Shown here piece after piece: positions 1 to 9,405 of a stretch of DNA of 64,000 nt; within the stretch, counting starts at the first letter, position 1; each line of letters begins with the position of its first letter. The notes below the pieces were generated by a model. That model ran no database searches, was not told where the DNA came from, and saw only the letters and a program-made list of their open reading frames with translations. A program made the position numbers and the translations under genes. Origin of the DNA: Sipunculus nudus (taxonomy: Eukaryota > Annelida > Sipuncula > Golfingiida > Sipunculidae); contig CM049316.1 in assembly GCA_026874595.1 (NCBI GenBank), positions 78,775,676-78,839,675 on the forward strand. The letters run 5' to 3'.

Positions 1-247
1 GAAATCTGAAACATGTTTCACAGTACGGCCGATTTTTCAGGTAGAGGCCGTGTCTCATATCTGCAGGTAAACGCCGGTATAAATCCTTCATTGAATCATT
101 CAGATATTTTAGTTCATCATACACATCCTTGCACCGAGACGGGTCAAACATAAAACCCCAACATCCGTACAGCATCATGTCCACCGTGTTGAAAAGTTCA
201 ATGAATTCCGTACGGTAAGATATTTCCGACCCGTCCGAGGTGGCCAT
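1..247 (-). CDS. Hypothetical protein, 5' part only (runs off left edge)
   Basis: An open frame starts at an ATG at 247 and stays open to base 1, giving 82 codons with no stop. The product begins MATSDGSEISYRTEF and continues with an acidic and aromatic mix containing Cys and Trp. The last visible residues include a C-x2-C pair (CETC), which could be half of a zinc site. An ATATATAT stretch at about 301-308 lies some 55 bases upstream and could be its TATA box. I do not recognise the family. The next gene lies on the other strand, so the region 248-1500 is a divergent upstream region. Confidence 0.6.
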   Translation of the reverse strand, partial: MATSDGSEISYRTEFIELFNTVDMMLYGCWGFMFDPSRCKDVYDELKYLNDSMKDLYRRLPADMRHGLYLKNRPYCETCFRF

Positions 248-480
248 TACTCTTTATTCTTCTCTTCTGTCTTGGGATACTGGTCCAGTTTAAAGGAACG
301 ATATATATGCACGCGATACGGATGGGGCACCGACGTATAGAAGGACTGTTCTACAGCGGCTTGACCACCTCAAGTGCGCGTGTGTCTGACGAACGAAACT
401 GTGTCATTGAAACGTGACTTGTATCACTGAAATGGTAAAGCGCAATTAAAGGTCATATAAAACAGCATGTTTACACTGAC

Positions 481-1344
481 GACCCATTTACGTTTGGTAC
501 GTCTGGTAAACAAGTATGATTCATAACCACATTATTACAGCAAAATATATACGGCCTTGACGCTGGTGCTTAGCTGGTACATAAAAACCAGGATGTTATC
601 GCGTTCATGCTGCTGTGACTAACCGCTCAGGACATTGACCGAATGCTTGCGGTCTGGTTTTTCCGATGTTTGCGCAGTTGTTTTGACACATTTGTCCTTG
701 AGTCACAGTCTGGGCGACATGTCTTATCTCCTGTAAAAAGTTGTTTGCGCAGACGTACATTGACACGGTATGACGTGATTTCTCTAGAAAAGGAAGTGAA
801 AACAAAACTTGCACCGGGTGCACTGCTGATTCGTACATCTGATTCGTGGAAACTATATATAAAAATTGTTATTCCCATGTTTCGGCCGTGACTCATTTAC
901 CGACAGGACGTTGACCCAGTTACGTTTGGTACGTCTGGTAAACAGGTATGATTCATAACCACATGACTACAGTAAAAAATAGACGGCCTTGACGCTGGTG
1001 CTTAGCTGGTACATAAAAACCAGGATGTTATCGCGTTCATGCTGCTGTGACTAACCGCTCAGGACATTGACCGAATGCTTGCGGTCTGGTTTTTCCGATG
1101 TTTGCGCAGTTGTTGTGACACATTTGTCCTTGAGTCACAGTCTGGGCGACATGTCTTATCTCCTGTAAAAAGTTGTTTGCGCAGACGTACATTGACACGG
1201 TATGACGTGATTTCTCTAGAAAAGGAAGTGAAAACAAAACTTGCACCGGGTGCACTGCTGATTCGTACATCTGATTCGTGGAAACTATATATAAAATATT
1301 GTTATTCCCATGTTTCGGCCGTGACTCATTTACCGACAGGACGT
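481..1344. repeat. Tandem direct repeat, two 432-bp copies
   Basis: Two nearly identical copies (about 481-912 and 913-1344) follow head to tail. Matching landmarks are exactly 432 bases apart, for example TACGTTTGGTACGTCTGG and the frames starting at 643 and 1075. Each copy carries a TATATATAAAA box (about 854 and 1285), the block TTGACACATTTGTCCTTGAG and TGTAAAAAGTTGTTTG. The same blocks occur in diverged form just upstream of the gene at 1621, so these look like duplicated promoter units rather than coding sequence. Confidence 0.85.
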
Positions 1345-1515
1345 TGAACCGGATGTTTTCGTGTGGGTTTTCCATAGCTTTTAACGATTTTGTTTTGACA
1401 CGTTTGTCCTTGAGTGAAAGTATCGCGGTTATCAGATATATGTAAAAAGTTGTTTTGTTCATGTTGGAATTTCCACAGTATTACGTAATGTCTGGGTTAC
1501 TGGCTATAAAAGCTC
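1345..1515 (+). promoter_or_regulatory. Promoter of the 1621 gene, a diverged third copy of the upstream repeat
   Basis: TATAAAA lies at 1505-1511, about 110 bases before the ATG at 1621. The region shares ordered blocks with the two 432-bp repeats: GGACGTTGA, TTTTGACACGTTTGTCCTTG, TGTAAAAAGTTGTTT and a TACGTAAT element where the repeats have TGACGTGAT. I infer that this promoter was the source of the tandem copies. Confidence 0.65.
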
Positions 1516-1620
1516 AGCAGTACCAAACATTCAGCAGAACCTGCCACGCACTGCTACCAGCCGGTTGAAACTGCTGCTGCTGTTGCTATTCTCTACATTA
1601 CAAAAGCAGTCTTCAGCGAC

Positions 1621-4005
1621 ATGGGCTCTCGTTCGAAAACGGCAGATATGTCCGCTCGTTCAACGAAGAGAAACTCGCAACCATTGGCGAACTACAGTGG
1701 TGGTGATGTGTTCGCGCCGCTTCTATCAGGCGTAGAATGCAAAGAGAAAAGCCGGATCTCTACAATGACGGCGCCTCTGATGAACGACAACATACTCACC
1801 GTGCGCAGCATTGGACTGACGGTGAGGAAATGTTCCGACAAGGGTAATCCGGTGAACAGGCGTATCACGCCCGAGTTATTCGACGACTGTTGCGATCTGG
1901 CCTGGCTGCGCACGCTCATCTATTACGGGGAGCTGTTGGGAGCGAGCCTGGACGACTGGAGCCGGTTGTACATGTTCTTCATATGCGACCTCGCCCTGTG
2001 TCAATCGGACAAGTCCCTGCCCGCGTTTCCATGCTTTATGAAGAACACGGCGGACATGTTCCTGCGTTTCCGATACAATCACTTCCCCTACCTGATGACC
2101 GACAACGAGGAGCTGTTTCCGGATTTCCACCGATCCCAATCCATCTCAAAGCTCTTCGGTTTGGAGTATTTCGTCACGGTGCTCACCACAGAGGAACGGC
2201 ACCTTTCTCTGGCTGAAAATTTCCGCCGGACATTGCGTGGAGATGATCACATTTTGAGCGAGGCCGACGCAGACGAAAGCAAGCTTCTGTGCAATGCGAT
2301 CGGCGAAGCCATCCGCTGCGTGACAGACAGACTCATAAACAGGGAGCAAAAGGGCAACGATTTGATCCCGCTGCAAGAGGACATCAACCGCGTGGCAAAG
2401 GAACTGTGCCGCTCAACAGTTTTCGCACACGAGCAGGCCTTGCATGACCTGTATGTGCGTGTACATTCTTGCCTCAAGAAAATGGAGAAATCAGCCAAAA
2501 GCCCTCCCACATACGGCCTGTACACCGGTAAATCGCGCGAACGGTGTGTCCTGAAAAGCTCGAAGAAAGGGGCGATACCGTTTACGCTGGTGCCGTATGG
2601 CCTGCAAGACGATGCGGGTACGTTTGATCAGGGAGCAACAACAGCCAGTGTCACGGATGATACCGCCGACCCCGTTTCCTCTGAACCGTCTGCAGCTGTC
2701 GATGCCGCCACCCTGAACGTACAAGCTGAACAGTGGGTGAAAGAAAATGCCGGTCATACGACAGTTGACGTCCAGGATCAACAGGGGAGTCCCGACGGTG
2801 CGACAACAGGAAGAACTCACGCCGAGCTCGGGAAGCGGAAACGCGGTCCGTGTCACGCTGCTGACGGTCAACCAAGGTTCAGCGCCCCGAGGAAGCGCAT
2901 ACGCATCGATGATACGCCATTTTCACCCATAGGCGGCGGCGACTGCGCAACGCTGTACCCTCCTATTGACAGCTCGCCACAATCGCCCGGCACAGACGCT
3001 GACAGGCCGACCGCACACGGGGCGACGAATGGCTCAAACCTGATCCTGAATTACGAAGGGAATGCGACACACTCCACGTCACAGGAGGAGGAAACGACCC
3101 TAAAAGCGCCTACAGTAAACGGGCGCCGACCCGCCATACCAGACCCCTACGAAATATCTCTTAATACACCCGCAATGCCGGCCTTGTTGAACATAGATAC
3201 ACAAGACCTGGTATTGCCAGACGAGGTGCGTGACGAAGACGAGGACGGAAGTGTCCGTTTGCACCTCAATCAATCGGGCCCGGCGCAAGAGGGAGATGCG
3301 GGTAACGCTTTGGAGAATGAGGTGTCTATCGCCCGCTCAGCAACAAGTCAACGAGACAAAAGCGCGCCACCGTCTGCAGTGGTTGGTGAGCATGAAAGTC
3401 CTTATTCTGATATATCAGACGACGAAATGGACAATACCGGGTTACCTGTGGGGGGGACACAACAACATATGGGTACACATTACGATCACATGCACAATGC
3501 AGGGACGGACTTGGGACACAGCACTCATTCACCCTTCACGGGACAATTCATGTCGTCTCCCGGCGTGGTCAAAGCCAATGCGCCCGTTTACGCCTGTGCA
3601 GGGCAACGGCCGATTGCTGGCGTCACAGTCAATGCGCACTTGTATGACGGGACGGGACTGCAGCAGCAAGGTACGTCCGTTGCAAGCGACCCAAACCCGA
3701 TGAACATTCTGTACACCGTCGCCCAGCAACTGTCAACATGTGACGTGAATACACAGAATTATATATACACTCCAGCTGCACCTATCGTCGCAACGCCAAA
3801 CAATGCAACTGCGCATAACTACGCCTCAAACACGGCCGCCATGGATACGCAGGAACTTTGGAATGTGACGAACACGATGACGGACAAGCTGCACAGGGCC
3901 ATCAGCAGCTTTCAACAGTCGATGGCCATGCTGGATGACGTCAAACAGAACTTTCAACAGTTGCAGCAACAAGTACTCCTAGTTTTCCCACGGGGATCAG
4001 CATAA
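1621..4005 (+). CDS. Large protein of unknown function with disordered C-terminal half
   Basis: The product has 794 residues and starts at an ATG 110 bases after a good TATA box. Residues 1 to about 300 look folded and mostly helical, with many Leu, Phe and Cys residues. Residues 300 to about 620 are low complexity, rich in Pro, Ser, Thr, Asp and Glu. They include basic patches such as GKRKRG and PRKRIRI that could be nuclear localisation signals. The C-terminal part is rich in Asn, Gln, Thr and His, and the last 60 residues look like a coiled coil with many Gln. The layout resembles herpesvirus regulatory or tegument proteins, but I see no family motif. It stands alone behind a duplicated promoter, which suggests strong or early transcription. 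Confidence 0.75.
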   Translation: MGSRSKTADMSARSTKRNSQPLANYSGGDVFAPLLSGVECKEKSRISTMTAPLMNDNILTVRSIGLTVRKCSDKGNPVNRRITPELFDDCCDLAWLRTLIYYGELLGASLDDWSRLYMFFICDLALCQSDKSLPAFPCFMKNTADMFLRFRYNHFPYLMTDNEELFPDFHRSQSISKLFGLEYFVTVLTTEERHLSLAENFRRTLRGDDHILSEADADESKLLCNAIGEAIRCVTDRLINREQKGNDLIPLQEDINRVAKELCRSTVFAHEQALHDLYVRVHSCLKKMEKSAKSPPTYGLYTGKSRERCVLKSSKKGAIPFTLVPYGLQDDAGTFDQGATTASVTDDTADPVSSEPSAAVDAATLNVQAEQWVKENAGHTTVDVQDQQGSPDGATTGRTHAELGKRKRGPCHAADGQPRFSAPRKRIRIDDTPFSPIGGGDCATLYPPIDSSPQSPGTDADRPTAHGATNGSNLILNYEGNATHSTSQEEETTLKAPTVNGRRPAIPDPYEISLNTPAMPALLNIDTQDLVLPDEVRDEDEDGSVRLHLNQSGPAQEGDAGNALENEVSIARSATSQRDKSAPPSAVVGEHESPYSDISDDEMDNTGLPVGGTQQHMGTHYDHMHNAGTDLGHSTHSPFTGQFMSSPGVVKANAPVYACAGQRPIAGVTVNAHLYDGTGLQQQGTSVASDPNPMNILYTVAQQLSTCDVNTQNYIYTPAAPIVATPNNATAHNYASNTAAMDTQELWNVTNTMTDKLHRAISSFQQSMAMLDDVKQNFQQLQQQVLLVFPRGSA

Positions 4006-4135
4006 ACTGATACTTTCCACGTAAAACGTAATGTGGTTCTGTGTCATTGTGACAAAGCGAGCCAACACGAAACTCAAAATGCTTGACTGTTTATTGTGTA
4101 TGGAGATGTAAATATATGCTAAAGGTTATGTTTAA

Positions 4136-4510
4136 AGTTGATTACTGTTGATCATGTGAAATGTCAAAATGAAATGTCGAAATGAAATGTCAAAATGAAA
4201 TGTTAAATGAAATGTCAAAATGGAATGTCAAAATGAAATGTTAACATGATATGTCTAACTGTGTATGTTTCAAAACAGCGATCACGGATGATATATATAT
4301 TATTATACGGCTTAACAATATATGCTTGTCTCATACGTCACCCGACGTTATGCTAACAGATGATTACTGTTGATAATGTCAAATGTAAATGAAATGTCAA
4401 AATGAAATGTCAAAATGAAATGTTAACATGAAATGTCTAACTGTGTATGTTTCAAAACAGCGATAACGGATGATATATATATTATTATACGGCTTAACAA
4501 TAGATACTAG
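4136..4510. repeat. AT-rich direct repeat with ATGTCAAAATGAA short repeats
   Basis: After the 1621 gene, the motif AAATGTCAAAATGAA is repeated many times (4160-4250 and 4380-4440). A longer block with TGTTTCAAAACAGCGAT and a TATATATATTATTATACGG run occurs twice (about 4267 and 4449). The two blocks form an approximately 180-base direct repeat. I see no gene in 4006-4690. Confidence 0.75.
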
Positions 4511-4697
4511 TCTCAAACGTACGGCTTGTTGTTTTCTGAAAAGGACATTGTATGACAGCGTCTGTATGGTATGTGATATAACGTAAAAAACCACTATTGA
4601 TCAGAGTTTGGGATTGTGGATACTTAATACATAATATTAAATAAATATGGCTTTATATTTCCGGTACGCCCATTTTACATGCCATCATTAAAAATGT

Positions 4698-4698
<1 letters not shown>

Positions 4699-4747
<49 letters not shown>
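4699..4747. repeat. TA dinucleotide microsatellite
   Basis: An uninterrupted run of about 24 TA units. It lies about 170 bases outside the left arm of the large palindrome. Any short frame read through it is an artefact of the repeat. Confidence 0.95.
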
Positions 4748-4754
<7 letters not shown>

Positions 4755-5112
4755 TGATAGACTCCATGCTATCGAAACATATTTCACGATCCACCAAGAT
4801 GCCAGCATTCAGTCATTCTAAGTCTGACTCAGATATTAAATCTGTTACACATATCTCCTCTGTGGACATGGTTAAAATAGTTCCGGTACATACGATAGGG
4901 GGCGCTGCCTCATACAGCACTGGTCAACACAACAAAATAGCCCTTTGCCGGACAACGGTCTACATGACATTTACGAAATACCTGCTAAAATTTTAGGAAA
5001 AATATGCCTCAATCATTCCACGAGTAACACACACACCAAAGATTAAATGTGTCTACAACCCTACTATATAAGCAGGCCGGCTCTATAATACTATCAGTTG
5101 AGAGCGCTCTAT

Positions 5113-5355
5113 GGGCGCTTTTTGGTCTCAGACCGCTCCCCTGTGTCTGTGACGTCACACTTTCCATCAGCCAATCAAATCAAGGAACAGTACCTGTTCA
5201 TGATAACATAAGAAACTCACGTACACAAAGCATGTAGTCCCTGTGGCGCAATGGTTAGCGCGTCCGGCTGTTAATCGGAAGGTTGGTGGTTCAGCCCACC
5301 CAGGGACGTTATACCTCTATGGGCGCTTTTGGCTCCCAGACGGCTCCCCTGTGGG
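5113..5355. repeat. Direct repeat flanking the tRNA-like sequence
   Basis: The block CTATGGGCGCTTTTTGG followed by CAGACCGCTCCCCTGTG (about 5110-5147) recurs as CTATGGGCGCTTTTGG and CAGACGGCTCCCCTGTG (about 5318-5355). The tRNA-Asn relic lies between the copies. The right arm of the palindrome lacks this segment, so the repeat may mark an insertion or local duplication. Confidence 0.7.
5237..5307 (+). tRNA. tRNA-Asn (GTT)-like sequence, probably a pseudogene or SINE head
   Basis: A full cloverleaf can be drawn. The acceptor stem GTCCCTG pairs perfectly with CAGGGAC, the D stem is GCGC/GCGC, and the anticodon stem TCCGG/TCGGA carries the loop CTGTTAA with anticodon GTT. The T stem is GGTGG/CCACC. 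The T loop has six bases (TTCAGC) instead of seven, which also damages the internal B-box promoter. No 3' CCA is encoded, as expected for a eukaryotic gene. It looks like a metazoan tRNA-Asn captured from the host. Its position inside one arm of the palindrome and between direct repeats suggests insertion. A tRNA-derived SINE is the main alternative. Confidence 0.7.
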
Positions 5356-5665
5356 GGGGGGGGAGGGGGCGGCCCCTCCCTCTGCCTTATGTCAAGAAGT
5401 AGTAGAGTTGTGGGCTTGTGGCCACCAGGGGTCGGTTGTGTGGTTCAAGTCAGAAGTAGACCAGTTGTAGGTTTGGGGATCGCCGGCAGGGGGGGGGGGG
5501 AAGAAGAGTCGGTAGGATGTGAAAGGTCGGTCTGGGTCGTCGAGGTTAGAGATGAAAGGTCAGTAGGGTTTACCGGGGGGGGGGGACCAGGGGAGTTCTG
5601 GGTGGGATCGCCTGGCGGGGGGGAACAGGGGAGTTCTGGGTAGGATCGCCCCGCGGGGGGGAACA
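5348..5665. repeat. Poly-G tracts and GGGGGAACAGGGGAGTTCTGGG-type short repeats
   Basis: Several runs of 8-12 G alternate with GGGAGTTCTGGGTGGGATCG-like units. The reverse complement, with C runs and CCAGAACTCCC, appears at about 7640-7800 in the right arm. The tracts could form quadruplexes. I see no gene here. Confidence 0.85.
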
Positions 5666-5799
5666 GGGGAGTCCTGGTTGGGATCGGAGACCCATGTGAA
5701 TGGTTAAAGAGTGTTCATCGGATATCATCGGTACTGGAAAAGCCACAGGTGTGCAACGCATGTCAAAGCACTAGGGGATCGTTCAGATCCCGACAGAGG

Positions 5800-6625
5800 G
5801 TCTCCACTGGGGCCGAGGCCCCTATAGAAATTTCTCCACAGGGCTCGTGGTGGGGGCTTCGCCCCCGGGAAGAATACTTTATGTGGGATCGATCCCTACA
5901 AAGAATTTACACAGGGGGCGAGGCCCCCATAAGGAATTACATGGAAGGCCCGTGGTGGGGGCCTCGCCCCCGGGAATAATACTTTATGGGGGATCGATCC
6001 CTAAAAAGAATATACCCCGGGGGCGAGGCCCCCATAAGGAAATATATGGAAGGCCCGTGGTGGGGGCCTCGCCCCCAGGTGATAATACTTTATGTGGGAT
6101 CGATCCCTAAAAAGAATATACACAGGGGGCGAGGCCCCCATAAGGAATTACATGGAGGACCCGTGGTGGGGGCCTCGCCCCCGGGAATAATATTTTATGG
6201 GGGATCGATCCCTAAAAAGAATATACACAGGGGGCGAGGCCCCCATAAGGAATTACATGGAAGGCCCGTGGTGGGGGCCTCGCCCCCAGGGGAAAATACT
6301 TTATGTGGGATCGATCCCTAAAAAGAATATACACAGGGGGCGAGGCCCCCATAAGGAATTACATGGAAGGCCCGTGGTGGGGGCCTCGCCCCCAGGGGAA
6401 AATACTTTATGTGGGATCGATCCCTAAAAAGAATATACACAGGGGGCGAGGCCCCCATAAGGAATTACATGGAAGGCCCGTGGTGGGGGCCTCGCCCCCA
6501 GGGGAAAATACTTTATGTGGGATCGATCCCTAAAAAGAATATACCCCGGGGGCGAGGCCCCCATAAGGAAATATATGGAAGGATCGTGATGGGGGCCTCG
6601 CCCCCGGGAGAATACTGTATGGGGA
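5800..6625 (+). repeat. 106-bp GC-rich repeat array, left half (about 8 units)
   Basis: The unit contains GGGGGCGAGGCCCCC, then its own reverse complement GGGGGCCTCGCCCCC, then the perfect palindrome GGGATCGATCCC and an AT-rich AAAAAGAATATA stretch. The spacing is 105-106 bases, with unit landmarks at about 5880, 5986, 6091, 6197, 6303, 6409 and 6515. Each unit can therefore form its own hairpins. Open frames through the array repeat the same residues in every copy and are not genes. Confidence 0.92.
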
Positions 6626-6690
6626 TCGGGGCGCCGAAGGCGCCAATACACAGATGTATGTATGGAGGGCGCCTTCGGCGCCTCGATCCC
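6626..6690. repeat. Palindrome centre
   Basis: GGCGCCGAAGGCGCC on the left and GGCGCCTTCGGCGCC on the right are reverse complements separated by about 22 bases (ATACACAGATGTATGTATGG region). This is the point where the 106-bp units change orientation. It could extrude as a cruciform. Confidence 0.85.
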
Positions 6691-7515
6691 TAAAATGAAT
6701 ATTCCCGGGGGGCGAGGCCCCCACCACGGGCCCTCCATCTAAATCCTTATGGGGGCCTCGCCCCCAGTATATATTCTTTTTAGGGATCGATCCCACATAA
6801 ATTATTATCCCCTGGGGGCGAGGCCCCCACCACGTGCCTTCCATGTATTTCCTTATGGGGGCCTCGCCCCCAGTGTATATTCTTTGTAGGGATCGATCCC
6901 ACATAAAGTATTATCCCCTGGGGGCGAGGCCCCCACCACGTGCCTTCCATGTAATTCCTGAAGGGGGCTTCGCCCCCTGGGTATATTCTTTGTAGCGATC
7001 GATCCCACATAAAGTATTTTCCCCTGGGGGCGAGGCCCCCACCACGGGCCTTCCATGTAATTCCTTATGGGGGCCTCGCCCCCTGGGTATATTCTTTGTA
7101 GGGATCGATCCCACATAAAGTATTTTCCCCTGGGGGCGAGGCCCCCACCACGTGCCTTCCATGTATTTCCTTATGGGGGCCTCGCCCCCAGTGTATATTC
7201 TTTGTAGGGATCGATCCCACATAAAGTATTATCCCCTGGGGGCGAGGCCCCCACCACGGGCCTTCCATGTAATTCCTTATGGGGGCCTCGCCCCCAGTGT
7301 ATATTCTTTGTAGGGATCGATCCCACATAAAGTATTATCCCCTGGGGGCGAGGCCCCCACCACGTGCCTTCCATGTAATTCCTGATGGGGGCTTCGCCCC
7401 CGGGTATATTCTTTTTAGGGATCGATCCCCCATAAAGTATTATCCCCTGGGGGCGAGGCCCCCACCACGACCCCTGTGGAGAAACCTCTATAGGGGCCTC
7501 GGCCCCAGGGGAGAT
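6691..7515 (-). repeat. 106-bp GC-rich repeat array, right half (inverted, about 8 units)
   Basis: The same unit as in the left half appears in reverse orientation, with the same 106-base period (landmarks at about 6904, 7010, 7116, 7222, 7328 and 7434). Individual units differ at a few positions, such as ACGTGCC or ACGGGCC and GGTATATT or AGTGTATATT. The copies are therefore old enough to have drifted or are partly homogenised. Confidence 0.92.
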
Positions 7516-7988
7516 TCTGTGGTGATCGGAGCGATCCCATTGTGCTTTGACGTGCGTTGCACACCGTTGGCTTTCCCAGTACCGATGATACCCGACGATC
7601 ACTCTTTAACCATTCACATCCGTATACGAACCCACCTAGGACTCCCCTGTTCCCCCCCCCCTTGTGACCCCTGTTGACCTTTCACCTCCGACCCGATCCC
7701 ACTCACAACTCCCCAATTCCCCCCCCCCAGGCGACCCCTGCTGACCTTTCCCCTTCGACCCCATCCCATCCAGAACTCCCCTGTTCTCCCCCCCCCGGCG
7801 ACCCTTGTTGACCTTTCACATCCGACCTCGACGACCCCAACCGACCTTTCACATCCAACCGACCCTTATTCACCTCCTGCCGGTGATCCCCAAACCTACA
7901 ACCGGTCTAGTTCTGACTTGAACCACACAACCGGCCACAGACCAGTATAATAGACTCGGCCTGCTTATATAGTAGGGTTGTGGACACA

Positions 7989-8548
7989 TTGAAATCTTTG
8001 GTGTGCGGCAGATTTCATGTTTGTGCAAGATGTACGCGCAAACTGAAAAAGATATCGCAAATGTTACTCGTTGAACGCTTAAAGCATATTTTTCCAAAGA
8101 TTTTAGCATATATTTCGTAAATGTTGTGTAGACCGTTGTCCGGCAAATGGCCATTTTGTGTTGCTGACCAATATGACGGTGTCAGTATCGCCACCTGCCG
8201 ACGACAAGTGGAACTATATCAGATAGACAACGGATTTATCTAATTAAGTTGCACACATGAAACAACATTGAAATCTTTGGTGTGCGGCAGATTTCACGTT
8301 TGTGCAAGATGTACCCGCAAACTGGAAAATATATCACGAATGTCACTCGTTGAACGTTTGAGGCATATTTTTACTAAAATTATTGCAGGTATTTCGTAAA
8401 TGTTGTGTAGACCGTTGTCCGGCAAATGGCCATTTTGTGTTGCTGACCAATATATTGGCGTCAGTATCGCCACCTGCCGACGACAAGTAGAACTATATCA
8501 GATAGACAACGGATTTATCTAATTAAGTTGCACACATGAAACAACATT
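7989..8548. repeat. Direct repeat, two copies of about 280 bp
   Basis: TTGAAATCTTTGGTGTGCGG begins at 7989 and again at 8268. The copies run through GCAAATGGCCATTTTGTG and end with TTGCACACATGAAACAACA. The first copy overlaps the right outer arm of the palindrome, so only the right side carries the duplication. The stretch 8549-9225 after it is AT-rich and holds no convincing gene. Confidence 0.85.
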
Positions 8549-8871
8549 TGTGCGGACTGCATACTTTAATTGAACTGGATGTTTTGTGTGCCTTTATGTA
8601 TTTATAAAATGTATCAGAAAATGATCATGAATCACATATGCGGATGATCATGGCATAAAGAAGACCGTGAAACTTTCATATTTTATTCATTATATAAGTT
8701 CCGTCTTATGAGTTCCACAGGTATTGTGACGTAGATTCAGGCAAAACATTGTTGAAAATAACGAGTACATCAAGTTTTTATACATATTTTTGAAATATTG
8801 TCACATATGCATTTATTTAAAATTTCGTTTTCTGAGTTTGGAAGTATCAAGTGATATCAACATCTATTAGT

Positions 8872-9172
8872 ATGTTTGTCGTATCTGGTTCATCAGATCC
8901 ATATAACATCTGGTTGTTCAAACGATTTTCGTGCATTCGCATTGGATGTGCCTAAAATATGCATCTGGGTGACGAATGGTTTTGATGTACCCGTCTTCTT
9001 CTTTTTAAAAAATGTATATAACGTGAAAGTACACCTCGGCGTGCAGGGTTTTCTGTATCGGGTGTTTAATCTGAAACCGATCGCCAACGACAAACTAATT
9101 TATGAATACATGCAAACACGCAGACAGTTATCGAGCAGCGATGAAAAAGCAGATTACCAGCAAACGTATTAA
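8872..9172 (+). pseudogene. Possible decayed small coding region
   Basis: An ATG at 8872 opens only 27 codons. A second frame is open from about 8876 to 9172, with protein-like composition in its later part (ending in a hydrophilic stretch rich in Gln, Ser, Asp and Glu), but it has no usable ATG start near its beginning. It may be a broken small gene or chance. The nearest gene begins at 9406. I could not identify a family. Confidence 0.2.
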
Positions 9173-9224
9173 GATCATACCAGGGACGAACCCTGTTTAA
9201 CCACATTTCAACCCGTCACCCCTC

Positions 9225-9244
9225 ATATACATATATATATATAT
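9225..9244. repeat. Short TA-rich tract upstream of the 9406 gene
   Basis: CATATACATATATATATATA lies about 165 bases before the ATG at 9406. It could serve as its TATA element, but it is also a simple repeat. Confidence 0.4.
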
Positions 9245-9405
9245 TCATGTGAGCTTGAGAAGCCGTCACCCCTTGTTTCATGGCGGGTGAGACCTTCCGA
9301 ATACATGCATCCCATTCAAGCCACGCCCACGCAACACATTGTGTTTGACGTACCCAACAGTTGCGGACGTGTGCTCATTCTTGATTATACTTCGGACACA
9401 GCGTG

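Larger units (their letters stand above)
4918..8176. repeat. Giant imperfect palindrome (about 3.2 kb)
   Basis: The left outer arm (4918 to about 5095) is the reverse complement of 7950 to about 8176. Both contain TTGCCGGACAACGGTCTAC and the block ACAACCCTACTATATAAGCA in opposite orientations. The arms continue inwards through G-rich (left) and C-rich (right) tracts into an array of 106-bp units that flips orientation near 6655. The left arm is about 300 bases longer, because it carries an extra segment with a tRNA-like sequence (about 5100-5400). The sequences outside the arms are different, so this is not a simple head-to-head joint of two genome ends. Possible roles are a replication origin, an internal inverted repeat used for isomerisation, or a fold-back mobile element. 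Confidence 0.8.

Noticed and set aside
643-1347. 82- and 90-codon plus-strand frames, and similar minus-strand frames, in the 432-bp repeats
   Set aside because: They are copies of duplicated promoter-like DNA, the end differs by a frame change between copies, and they carry TATA boxes inside.
4679-4996. 105-codon frame through the TA microsatellite
   Set aside because: Its core is an Ile-Tyr repeat encoded by (TA)n, and the rest enters the palindrome arm.
5800-7515. Could the regular array be a CRISPR
   Set aside because: The units are contiguous 106-bp repeats without unique spacers, they invert at the centre, there are no cas genes, and the context is eukaryotic viral.
5740-7680. Many overlapping frames of 60-143 codons with GGEAPIRNYMEGPWWGPRP-like repeats on both strands
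   Set aside because: They are translations of the 106-bp GC-rich units. Every copy repeats the same residues and the frames exist in several phases and on both strands.
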